From: Coriaria nepalensis
Taxonomy: Eukaryota; Streptophyta; Magnoliopsida; Cucurbitales; Coriariaceae
Reading direction: 5' to 3'
Assembly: GCA_027186245.1 (NCBI GenBank)
Contig: CP114481.1
Coordinates: 24,831,501 to 24,895,500 of the forward strand
Length of the DNA stretch: 64,000 bases
Positions within the stretch are counted from its first letter, which is position 1; every line of letters begins with the position of its first letter. Under the pieces are notes generated by a model that saw only the letters and a program-made list of their open reading frames with translations, did no database searches and was not told the DNA's origin. The position numbers were made by a program, and so were the translations under genes. Positions 26,231-38,271 of this stretch are shown one piece after another.

Positions 26231-28189
26231 GTTGAACGAATTCTACTTTCGCCCTTCAAACATGATTTTCGTACATAACTTGCAATTAAATTATTGACGA
26301 CAACAATGCCTTATTTTAGCCTTAAAAAGTATATCATTCAGTCTTTTTATTTCGTTAAATTGTTTGAAAGCACTTCGAAACAATTCTATTTTTGCATTTA
26401 AGACACGAGTTTCATGCAAAACTTGTAATTGATCTATTGAAGGCAACTATGCATTTTTTTAGCCTGAAATTAATATTATTGCATCTCGTTTAGTCATTAA
26501 ATCATTCTAAATCGCTTCGAACGAAATTCGGCCTTTAAACATGACTTTCGTGCATAACTTGCAGTTAATCTATTGAAGGCAACAATGCATTTGTTTAGGC
26601 TCAAAGTCATGTCATTGAGTCTCATGCAGTCATTAAATCATTCTAAATTAAGTTAAACAAATTCTATTTTCGCCTTTCAAACATGATTTTCTTACATAAC
26701 TTGCAATTAATTTATTGACGACAACAATGCATTATTTTAGCCTTAAAAAGTATATCATTCAGTCTTTTCATTTCGTTAAATTGTTTTAAAGCACTTCGAA
26801 CCAATTCTATTTTTGCATTTAAGACACGACTTTCATGCATAAGTTGTAATTGATCTATTGAAGGCAACTATGCATTTTTTTTAGCCTTAAATATCATTGT
26901 GTCTCTTTTAGTCATTAAATCATTCTAAATTACTTCGAACGAAATTCGGCCTTTAAACATGACTTTCGTGCATAACTTGCAGTTAATCTATTGAAGGCAA
27001 CAATGCATTTGTTTATCCTCAAATTCATGTCATTGAGTCTTATCCGGTCATTAAATCATTCTAAATTAAGTTGAACGAATTCTATTTTCGCCTTTCAAAC
27101 ATGATTTTCTTACATAACTTGCAATTACTTTATTGATGACAACAATGCATTATTTTAGCCTTAAAAAGTATATCATTGAGTCTTTTCATATCATTAAATT
27201 GTTTGAAAGCACTTCGAACCAATTCTATTTTTGTATTTAAGACACGACTTTCATGCATAACTTGTAATTGATCTATTGAAGGCAACTATGCATTTTTTTT
27301 AGCCTAAAATTCATATTATTGCATCTCTTTTAGTCATTAAATCATTGTAAATCGCTTCGAACGAAATTCCGCCTTTAACCATGACTTTCGTGCATAACTT
27401 GCAGTTAATCTATTGAAGGCAACAACGCATTTGTTTATCCTCAAAGTCATGTCATTGAGTCTTGTCCAGTCATTAAATCATTCTAAATTAAGTTAAAGGA
27501 ATTCTATTTTCGCCTTTCAAACATGATTTTCTTACATAACTTGCAATTAATTTATTGACGACAACAATGCATTATTTTAGCCTTAAAAAGCATATCATTC
27601 AGTCTTTTCATTTCGTTAAATTGTTTGAAAGCACTTCGAACCAAGTCTATTTTTGCATTTAAGACACGACTTTCATGCATAACTTGTAATTGATCTATTG
27701 AAGGCAACTATGCATTTTTTTAGCCTTAAATATTATTGCGTCTCTTTTAGTCATTAAATCATTTTAAATTACTTCGAACGAAATTCGGCCTTTAAACATG
27801 ACTTTCGTGCATAACTTGCAGTTAATCTATTGAAGGCAACAATGCATTTGTTTAGCCTCAAAGTCATGTCATTGAGTCTCATCCAGTCATTAAATCATTC
27901 AAAATTAAGTTAAACAAATTCTATTTTCGCCTTTCAAGCATGATTTTCTTACATAACTTGCAATTAATTTATTGACGACAACAATGCATTATTTTAGCCT
28001 TAAAAAGTATATCATTCAGTGTTTTCATTTCGTTAAATTGTTTGAAAGCACTTCGAACCAATTCTATTTTTGCATTTAAGACACGACTTTCATGCATAAC
28101 TTGTAATTGATCTATTGAAGGCAACTATGCATTTTTTTAGCCTTAAATATTATTGCGTCTCTTTTAGTCATTAAATCATTCTAAATTAC

Positions 28190-28745
28190 TTCGAACGAAA
28201 TTCAGCCTTTAAACATGACTTTCATGCATAACTTGCAGTTAATCTATTGAAGGCAAAAATGCATTTGTTTAGCCTTAAAGTCATGTCATTGAGTCTCATC
28301 CAATCATTAAATCATTCTAAATTAAGTTGAACGAATTCTATTTTCGCCCTCCAAACATGATTTTCTTACATAACTTGCAATTAATTTATTGAAGACAACA
28401 ATGCATTGTTTTATCTTTAAAAAGTATATCATTGAGTCTTTTCATATCATTAAATTGTTTGAAAGCACTTCGAACCAATTCTATTTTTGTATTTAAGACA
28501 CGACTTTCATGCATAACTTGTAATTGATCTATTGAAAGCAACTATGTATTTCTTTAGCCTAAAATTCATATTATTTCATCTCTTTTAGTCATTAAATCAT
28601 TCTAAATCGCTTCGAACGAAATTCGGCCCTTAAACATGGCTTTCGTGCGTAACTTGCAGTTAATCTATTGAAGGCAACAATGCATTTGTTTAGCATTAAA
28701 GTCATGTCATATAGTCTCATCCAGTCATTAAATCATTCTAAATTA
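28190..28745 (+). repeat. Dispersed duplicate, copy 2 (partner about 25690-26230)
   Basis: Full-length partner of the 25.69-26.23 kb block, with the same rare variants and an intact C monomer. Because this copy lacks the two deletions, it is the more ancestral form, or the exchange happened before copy 1 was deleted. Confidence 0.8.
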
Positions 28746-29079
28746 AGTTGAACGAATTCTACTTTCGCCCTTCAAACATGATTTTCTTACATAACTTGCA
28801 ATTAATTTATTGACGACAACAATGCATTATTATAGCCTTAAAAAGTATATCATTCAGTCTTTTCATTTCGTTAAATTGTTTGAAAGCACTTCGAACCAAT
28901 TCTATTTTTGCATTTAAGACACGACTTTCATGCATAACTTGTAATTGATCTATTGAAGGCAACTATGCATTTTTTTAGCCTTAAATATTATTGCGTCTCT
29001 TTTAGTCATTAAATCATTTTAAATTACTTCGAACGAAATTCGGCTTTTAAACATGACTTTCGTGCATAACTTGCAGTTA

Positions 29080-29222
29080 ATCTATTGAAGGCAACAATGC
29101 ATTTGTTTAGCCTCAAAAAGTATGTCATTGAGTCTTTTCATATTATTAAATTGTTTGAAAGCACTTCGAACCAATTCTATTTTTGTATTTAAGACACGAC
29201 TTTCATCCATAACTTGTAATTG
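29080..29222 (+). repeat. Hybrid A/B monomer, copy 2
   Basis: Same A-to-B switch point as 25046-25188 (TTTAGCCTCAAAAAGTATG) at an offset of 4034 bp, but the 3' end is an ordinary B (GAACCAATTCTATTTTTG, CATCCATAAC) rather than B3. The shared switch point with different 3' ends shows that the hybrid was duplicated and one copy was later recombined or converted. Confidence 0.85.
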
Positions 29223-32200
29223 ATCTATTGAAGGCAACTATGCATTTTTGTAGCCTTAAATTCATATTATTGCGTCTCTTTTAGTCATTAAATCATTCTA
29301 AATCGCTTCGAACAAAATTCGGCCTTTAAACATGACTTCCGTGCATAACTTGCAGTTAATCTATTAAAGGCAACAATGCATTTGTTTAGCGTTAAAGTAA
29401 TGTCATTGAGTCTCATCCAGTCATTAAATAATTCTAATTTAAGTTGAACGAATTCTATTTTCGCCCTTCGAACATGATTTTCTTACATAACTTGCAATTA
29501 ATTTATTGACGACAACAATGCATTATTTTAGCCTTAAAAAGTATATCATTCAGTCTTTTCATTTCGTTAAATTGTTTGGAAGCACTTCGAACCAATTCTA
29601 TTTTTGCATTTAAGACACGAATTTCATGCATAACTTGTAATTGATCTATTGAAGGCAACTATGCATTCTTTTAGCCTTAAATATTGTTGCGTCTCTTTTA
29701 GTCATTAAATCATTCTAAATTACTTCGAACGAAATTCGGCCTTTAAACATGACTTTCGTGCATAACTTGCAGTTGATCTATTGAAGGCAACAATGCATTT
29801 GTTTAGCCTTAAAGTCATGTCATTGAGTGTCATCCAGTCATTAAATCATTCTAAATTAAGTTGAACGAATTCTATTTTCACCCTTCAAACATGATTTTCT
29901 TACATAACTTGCAATTAATTTATTGACGACAACAATGCATTATTTTAGCCTTAAAAAGTATATCATTGAGTCTTTTCATATCATTAAATTGTTTGAAAGC
30001 ACTTCGAACCAATTCTATTTCTGTATTTAAGACATGACTTTCATCCATAACTTGTAATTGATCTATTGAAGGCAACTATGCATTTTTTTAGCCTTAAATT
30101 CATATTATTGCGTTTCTTTTAGTCATTAAATCATTCTAAATCGCTTCGAACGAAATTCGGCCATTAAACATGACTTTCGTGCATAACTTGCAGTTAATCT
30201 ATTAAAGGCAACAATGCATTTGTTTAGCCTTAAAGTCATGTCATTGAGTCTCATCCAGTCATTAAATCATTCTAAATTAAGTTGAACGAATTCTATTTTC
30301 ACCCTCCAAACACGATTTTCTTACATAACTTGCAATTAATTTATTAACGACAACAATACATTATTTTAGCCATAAAAAGTATATCATTGAGTCTTTTCAT
30401 ATCATTAAATTGTTTGAAAGCACTTCGAACAAATTCTATTTTTGTATTTAAGACACGACTTTCATCAATAACTTGTAATTGATCTATTAAAGGCAACTAT
30501 GCATTTTTTTAGCCTTAAATTCATATTATTACGTCTCTTTTAGTCATTAAATCATTCTAAATCGCTTCGAACGAAATTCGGCCTTTAAACATGACATTCG
30601 TGCATAACTTGCAGTTAATCTATTAAAGGCAACAATGCATTTGTTTAGCCTTAAAGTCATGTCATTGAGTCTCATCCAATCATTAAATCATTCTAAATTA
30701 AGTTGAACTAATTCTATTTTCACCCTCCAAATATGATTTTCTTACATAACTTGCAATTAATTTATTGACGACAACAATGCATTATTTTAGCCTTAAAAAG
30801 TATATCATTGTGTCTTTTCATATCATTAAATTGTTTGAAAGCACTTCGAACCAATTCTATTTTTGCATTTAAGACACGACTTTCATGCATAACTTGTAAT
30901 TGATCTATTGAAGGCAACTATGCATTTTTTTAGCCTTAAATTCATATTATTGCGTCTCTTTTAGTCATTAAATCATTCTAAATCGCTTCGAACGAAATTC
31001 GGCCTTTAAACATGACTTTCGTGCATAACTTGCAGTTAATCTATTGAAGGGAACAATGCATTTGTTTAGCGTTAAAGTCATGTCATTGAGTCTCATCCAG
31101 TCATTAAATTATTCTAAATTAAGTTGAACGAATTCTATTTTCACCCTTCAAACATGAGTTTCTTACATAACTTGCAATTAATTTATTGACGACAACAACG
31201 CATTATTTTAGCTTTAAAAAGTATATCATTCAAGTTTTTTATATCGTTAAATTGTTTGAAAGAACTTCGAGCCTATTCTATTTTTGTATGTAAGACACGA
31301 CTTTCATGCATAAGTTGCAATTGATCTATTGAAGGCAACTATGCATTTTTTTAGCCTTAAAGTCATATTATTGCGTCTCTTTTAGTCATTAAATCATTCT
31401 AAATCGCTTCGAACGAAATTCGGCCTTTAAACATGACTTTCGTGCATAACTTGCAGTTAATCTATTGAAGGGAACAATGCATTTGTTTAGCGTTAAACTA
31501 ATGTCATTGAGTCTCATCCAGTCATTAAATCATTCTAAATTAAGTTGAACGAATTCTATTTTTGCCCTTCAAAAATGATTTTCTTACATAACTTGCAATT
31601 AATTTATTGACGACAACAATGCATTATTTTAGCGTCAGAAAGTTTATCATTCAGTTTTTTCATATCATTAAATTGTTTGAAAGAAGTTCGAGCCTATTCT
31701 ATTTTTGTATGTAAGACACGACTTTCATGCATAAGTTGCAATTGATCTATTGAAGGCAACTATGCATTCTTTTAACTTTAAAGTCATATTATTGCATCTC
31801 TTTTAGTCATTAAATCATTCTAAATTACTTCGAACGAAATTCGGCCTTTAAACCTGACTTTGGTGCATAACTTGCAGTTGATCTATTGAAGGCAACAATG
31901 CATTTGTTTTGCCTGAAAGTCATGTCACTGAGTCTCTTCTAGTCAATAAATCATTCTAAATTAATTCGAACGAATTTTATTTTCGCCCTCCAAACATGAT
32001 TTTCCTACATAACTTGCAATTAATTTATTGACGACAACAATGCATTATCTTAGCGTCAAAAAGTATATCATTCTGTTTTTTTATATCATTAAATTGTTTG
32101 AAAGCACTTCGAGCCAATTCTATTTTTGTATTTAAGACACGACTTTCATGCATAAGTTGCAATTGATTTATTGAAGGCAACTATGCATTTTTTTAGCCTA

Positions 32201-32586
32201 AAAGTCATATTGTTGCGTCTCTTTTAGTCATTAAATCATTTTAAATCGGTTCGAACGAAATTCGGCCTTTAAACATGACTTTCGTGCATAACCTGCAGTA
32301 AATCTATTAAAGGCAACAATGCATTTGTTTAGCCTTAAAGTCATGTCATTGAGTGTCATCCAGTCATTAAATCATTCTAAATTAAGTTGAACGAATTCTA
32401 TTTTCGCCCTTCAAACATGATTTTCTTACATAACTTGCAATTAATTTATTGACGACAACAATGCATTATTTTAGCATTAAAAAGTATATCATTGAGTCTT
32501 TTCATATCATTAAATTGTTTGAAAGCACTTCGAAGCAATTCTATTTTTGCATTTAAGACACGACTTTCATGCATAACTTGTAATTG

Positions 32587-32729
32587 ATCTATTGAAGGCA
32601 ACAATGCATTTGTTTAGCGTCAAAAAGTATATCATTCAAGTTTTTCATATCATTAAATTGTTTGAAAGAACTTCGTGCCTATTCTATTTTTGTATGTAAG
32701 ACACTACTTTCATGCATAAGTTGCAATTG
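32587..32729 (+). repeat. Hybrid A/B monomer (independent event)
   Basis: It follows a B monomer directly. It begins as A (GGCAACAATGCATTTG) and after TTTAGC continues as B4 (GTCAAAAAGTATATCATTCAAG, quoted from positions 32618-32639). It is followed by C at 32730. The local order is B-(A/B)-C, so material equivalent to a C and most of an A is missing. The switch point and B subtype differ from the 25046/29080 hybrids, so it arose separately. Confidence 0.85.
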
Positions 32730-34128
32730 ATCTATTGAAGGCAACTATGCATTCTTTTAGCTTTAAAGTCATATTATTGCATCTCTTTTAGTCATTAAAT
32801 CATTCTAAATTACTTCGAACGAAATTCGGCCTTTAAACATGACTTTGGGGCATAACTTGCAGTTGATCTATTGAATGCAACAATGCATTTGTTTAGCCTT
32901 AAAGTCATGTCACTGAGTCTCTTGTTGTCAATAAATCATACTAAATTAAGTTGAACGAATTCTGTTTTCACCCTTCAAAAATGATTTTCTTACATAACTT
33001 GCAATTAATTTATTGACGACAACAATGCATTATTTTAGCGTCAAAAAGTATATCATTCAAGTTTTTCATATCATTAAATTGTTTGAAAGAACTTCGAGCC
33101 TATTCTATTTTTGTCTGTAAGACACTACTTTCATGCATAAGTTGCAATTGATCTATTGAAGGCAACTATGCATTCTTTTAACTTTAAAGTCATATTATTG
33201 CATCTCTTTTAGTCATTAAATCATTCTAAATTACTTCGAACGAAATTCGGCCTTTAAACCTGACTTTGGGGCATAACTTGCAGTTGATCTATTGAAGGCA
33301 ACAATGCATTTGTTTTGCCTGAAAGTCATGTCACTGAGTCTCTTCTAGTCATTAAATCATTCTAAATTAATTCGAACGAATTTTATTTTTGCCCTTCAAA
33401 CATGATTTTCTTGCATAACTTGCAATTCATTTATTGGCGACAACAATGCATTATTTTAGCCTTAAAAAGTATATCATTCAGTCTTTTCATTTCATTAAAT
33501 TGTTCGAAAGCACTTCGAACCAATTCTATTTTTGCATTTGAGACACGACTTTCATGCATAACTTGTAATTGATCTATTGAAGGCAACTATGCATTTTTTT
33601 AGCCTTAAAGTCATATTATTGCGTCTCTTTTAGTCATTAAATCATTCTAAATCGCTTCGAACGAAATTCGGCCTTTAAACATGACTTTCGTGCATAACTT
33701 GCAGTTAATCTATTGAAGGCAACAGTGCATTTGTTTAGCCTTAAAGTCGTGTCATTGAGTCTCATCCAGTCATTAAATCATTCTAAATTAAGTTAAACGA
33801 ATTCTATTTTAGCCCTTCAAACATGATTTTCTTACATAACCTGCAATTAATTTATTGACGACAACAATGCATTATTTTAGCGTCAAAAAGTATATCATTC
33901 AGGTTTTTCATATCATTAAATTGTTTGAAAGAACTTCGAGCCTATTCTATTTTTGTATGTAAGACACGACTTTCACGCATAAGTTGCAATTGATCTATTG
34001 AAGGCAACTATGCATTCTTTTAGCCTAAAAGTCATATTGTTGCGTCTCTTTTAGTAATTAAATCATTTTAAATCGCTTCGAACGAAATTCGGCCTTTAAA
34101 CATGACTTCCATGCATAACTTGCAGTAA

Positions 34129-34388
34129 ATCTATTGAAGGCAACAATGCATTTGTTTAGCCTTAAAGTCATGTCATTGAGTCTCATCCAGTCATTAAATC
34201 ATTCTAAATTAAGTTAAACGAATTCTATTTTCGCCCTTCAAACATGATTTTCTTACATAACCTGCAACTATGCATTTTTTTAACTTTAAAGTCATATTAT
34301 TGCATCTCTTTTAGTCATTAAATCATTCTAAATTACTTCGAACGAAATTCGGCCTTTAAACATGACTTTGGTGCGTAACTTGCAGTTG
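34129..34388 (+). repeat. Collapsed trimer: A joined to C, B lost
   Basis: The A monomer runs to CATAACCTGCAA and continues directly as C from ACTATGCATTTTTT, so the unit is 260 bp instead of 420 bp. The joint (about 34264-34267) lies on GCAA, which is present both at the end of A (TTGCAATTA) and near the start of C (AAGGCAACTATG). This is a 160-bp deletion at a 4-bp microhomology, not an in-register exchange. Confidence 0.88.
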
Positions 34389-34496
34389 ATCTATTGAAGG
34401 CAACAATGCATTTGTTTAGCCTTAAAGTCTTGTCATTGAGTCTCATCCAGTCATTAAATCATTCTAAATTAAGTTGAACGAATTCTACTTTCGCCT

Positions 34497-35282
34497 TTCA
34501 AACATGATTTTCTTACATAACTTGCAATTAATTTATTCACGACAACAATGCATTATTTTAGCCTTAAAAAGTATATCATTCAGTCTTTTCATTTCATTAA
34601 ATTGTTCGAAAGCACTTCGAACCAATTCTATTTTTGCATTTAAGACACAACTTTCATGCATAACTTGTAATTGATCTATTGAAGGCAACTATGCATTTTT
34701 TTAGCCTAAAAGTCATATTGTTGCGTCTCTTTTAGTAATTAAATCATTTTAAATCGGTTCGAACGAAATTCGGCCTTTAAACATGACTTTCATGCATAAC
34801 TTGCAGTAAATCTATTAAAGGCAACAATGCATTTGTTTAGCCTTAAAGTCATGTCATTGAGTGTGATCCAGTCATTAAATCATTCTAAATTTAGTTAAAC
34901 GAATTCTATTTTCGCCCTTCAAACATGATTTTCTTACATAACATGCAATTAATTTATTGACGACAACAATGCATTATTTTAGCCTTAAAAGTTATATCAT
35001 TCGGTCTTTTCATTTCATTAAATTGTTTGAAAGCACTTCGAACCAATTATATTTTTGCATTTAAGACACGACTTTCATGCATAACTTGTAATTGATCTAT
35101 TGAAGGCAACTATGCATTTTTTAAGCTTGAAAGTCATATTATTGCGTCTTTTTTAGTCATTAAATCATTCTAAATCGCTTCGAACGAAATTTGGCCTTTA
35201 AACATGACTTTCGTGCATAACTTGCAGTTAATCTATTGAAGGCAACAATGCATTTGTTTAGCCTTAAAGTCATGTCATTGAG
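34497..35282 (+). repeat. Long-range identical block, copy 2 (partner 1233-2018)
   Basis: These 786 bp have no visible difference from 1233-2018, 33,264 bp upstream, including about half a dozen rare variants. The sequence on both sides is different from the flanks of copy 1. In the surroundings a third, partial relative of its C monomer (TTTTAAATCGGTTCGAAC) is near 32237-32254. Confidence 0.9.
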
Positions 35283-35992
35283 TCTTATCCAGTCATTAAA
35301 TCATTCTAAATTAAGTTGAACGAATTCTATTTTCGCCCTTCAAAAATGATTTTCTTACATAACTTGCAATTAATTTATTGACGACAACAATGCATTATTT
35401 TAGCGTCAAAAAGTATATCATTCAGGTTTTTCATATCATTAAATTGTTTGAAAGAACTTCGAGCCTATTCTATTTTTGTATGTAACACACGACTTTCATG
35501 CACAAGTTGCAATTGATCTATTGAAGGCAACTATGCATTCTTTTAACTTTAAAGTCATATTATTGCATCTCTTTTAGTCATTAAATCATTCTAAATTACT
35601 TCGAACGAAATTCGGCCTTTAAACATGACTTTTGTGCATAACTTGCAGTTTATCTATTGAAGGCAACAATGCATTTGTTCTGCCTGAAAGTCATGTCACG
35701 GAGTCTCTTCTAGTCAATAAATCATACTAAATTAATTCGAACGAATTTCATTTTCGCCCTTCGTACATGATTTTCTTGCATAACTTGCAATTAATTTATT
35801 GACGACAACAATGCATTATTTTATCGTCAAAAAGTATATCATTCAGTTTTTTCATATCATCAAATTGTTTGAACGAACTTTGAGCCAATTCTATTTTTGT
35901 ATTTAGGACACGACTTTCATGCATAAGTTGCAATTGATCTATTGAAGGCAACTATGCATTTTTTTAGCCTAAAAGTCATATTGTTGCGTCTC

Positions 35993-38271
35993 TTTTAGTC
36001 ATTAAATCATTCTAAATCGCTTCGAACGCAATTCGGCCTTTACACATGACTTCCATGCATAACTTGCAGTAAATCTATTGAAGGCAACAATGCATTTGTT
36101 TAGCCTTAAAGTCATGTCATTGAGTGTCATCCAGTTATTAAATCATTCTAAATTAAGTTAAACGAATTCTATTTTCGCCCTTTAAATATGATTTTCTTAC
36201 ATAACTTGCAATTAATTTATTGACGACAACAATGCATTATTTTAGCCTTAAAAAGTATATCATTGAGTCTTTTCATATCATTAAATTGTTTAAAAGCACT
36301 TCGAACCAATTCTATTTTTGTATTTAAGACACGACTTTCATCCATAACTTGTACTTGATCTATTGAAGGCAACTATGCATTTTTTTAGCCTAAAATTCAT
36401 ATTATTGCGTCTCTTTTAGTCATTAAATCATTCTAAATCGCATCGAACGAAATTCGACCTTTAAACATGACTTTCGTGCATAACCTGCAGTTAATCTATT
36501 GAAGGCAACAATGCATTTGTTTAGCGTTAAAGTCATGTCATTGAGTCTCATCCAGTCATTAAATAATTCTAAATTAAGTTGAACGAATTCTATTTTCGCC
36601 CTTCGAACATGATTTTCTTACATAACTTGCAATTAATTTATTGACGACAACAATGCATTATTTTAGCGTCAAAAAGTATATCATTCAGGTTTTTGATATC
36701 ATTAAATTGTTTGAAAGAACTTCGAGCCTATTCTATTTTTGTATGTAAGACACGACTTTCATGAATAAGTTGCAATTGATCTATTGAAGGCAACTATGCA
36801 TTCTTTTAACTTTAAAGTCATATTATTGCATCTCTTTTAGTCATTAAATCATTCTAAATTACTTCGAACGAAATTCGGCCTTTAAACATGACTTTGGTGC
36901 ATAACTTGCAGTTGATCTATTGAAGGCAACAATGCATTTGTTTTGCCTGAAAGTCATGTCATTGAGTGTCATCCAGTCATTAAATCATTCTAAATTAAGT
37001 TGAACGAATTCTATTTTCGCCCTTCAAACATGATTTTCTTACACAACTTGCAATTAATTTATTGACGACAACAACGCATTATTTTAGCTTTAAAAAGTAT
37101 ATCATTCAGTCTTTTCATATCATTAAATTGTTTGAAAGCACTTCGAACCAATTCTATTTTTGCATTTAAGACACGACTTTCATGCATAAGTTGCAATTGA
37201 TCTATTGAAGGCAACTATGCATATTTTTAGCCTTAAAATCATATTATTGCGTCTCTTTTAGTCATTAAATCATTCTAAATCGCTTCGAACGCAATTCGGC
37301 CTTTACACATGACTTCCATGCATAACTTGCAGTAAATCTATTGAAGGCAACAATGCATTTGTTTAGCCTTAAAGTCATGTCATTGAGTGTCATCCAGTTA
37401 TTAAATCATTCTAAATTAAGTTAAACGAATTCTATTTTCGCCCTTCAAATATGATTTTCTTACATAACTTGCAATTAATTTATTGACGACAACAATGCAT
37501 TATTTTAGCCTTAAAAAGTATATCATTGAGTCTTTTCATATCATTAAATTGTTTGAAAGCACTTCGAACCAATTCTATTTTTGTATTTAAGACACGACTT
37601 TCATCCATAACTTGTAATTGATCTATTGAAGGCAACTATGCATTTTTTTAGCCTAAAATTCATATTATTGCGTCTCTTTTAGTCATTAAATCATTCTAAA
37701 TCGCATCGAACGAAATTCGACCTTTAAACATGACTTTCGTGCATAACTTGCAGTTAATCTATTGAAGGCAACAATGCATTTGTTTAGCGTTAAAGTCATG
37801 TCATTGAGTCTCATCCAGTCATTAAATAATTCTAAATTAAGTTGAACGAATTCTATTTTCGCCCTTCGAACATGATTTTCTTACATAACTTGCAATTAAT
37901 TTATTGACGACAACAATGCATTATTTTAGCGTCAAAAAGTATATCATTCAGGTTTTTGATATCATTAAATTGTTTGAAAGAACTTCGAGCCTATTCTATT
38001 TTTGTATGTAAGACACGACTTTCATGAATAAGTTGCAATTGATCTATTGAAGGCAACTATGCATTCTTTTAACTTTAAAGTCATATTATTGCATCTCTTT
38101 TAGTCATTAAATCATTCTAAATTACTTCGAACGAAATTCGGCCTTTAAACATGACTTTGGTGCATAACTTGCAGTTGATCTATTGAAGGCAACAATGCAT
38201 TTGTTTTGCCTGAAAGTCATGTCATTGAGTGTCATCCAGTCATTAAATCATTCTAAATTAAGTTGAACGAA
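35993..38271 (+). repeat. 1263-bp (three-trimer) tandem duplication
   Basis: 35993-37008 matches 37256-38271 at an offset of 1263 bp. Shared rare variants are GAACGCAATTCGGCC, TTTACACATGACTTCC, CATCCAGTTATT, CGCATCGAACGAAATTCGACC and GGTTTTTGATATC. I noted about four differences (for example TTTAAATATG versus TTCAAATATG, and CATAACCTGC versus CATAACTTGC). Part of the unit (TTCTTACACAACTTG to GCATATTTTTAGCC) also recurs near 39567 at an offset of 2526 bp. Confidence 0.82.

Larger units (their letters stand above)
25046..29222 (+). repeat. Domain IV: mixed block between two A/B hybrids
   Basis: The block is bounded by two A/B hybrid monomers of the same design (25046-25188 and 29080-29222), exactly 4034 bp apart, each preceded by the same B2 (with TTATTATAGCC) and the same deleted C (with CATTTTAAATTAC). 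Inside, about 25.69-26.2 kb repeats at about 28.19-28.7 kb. The part around 26.6-28.1 kb shares rare variants with domain II (CCGCCTTTAACCATG and GAACCAAGTC, also seen at 8.2-9.3 and 12.0-12.3 kb). No genes were seen. Confidence 0.75.
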
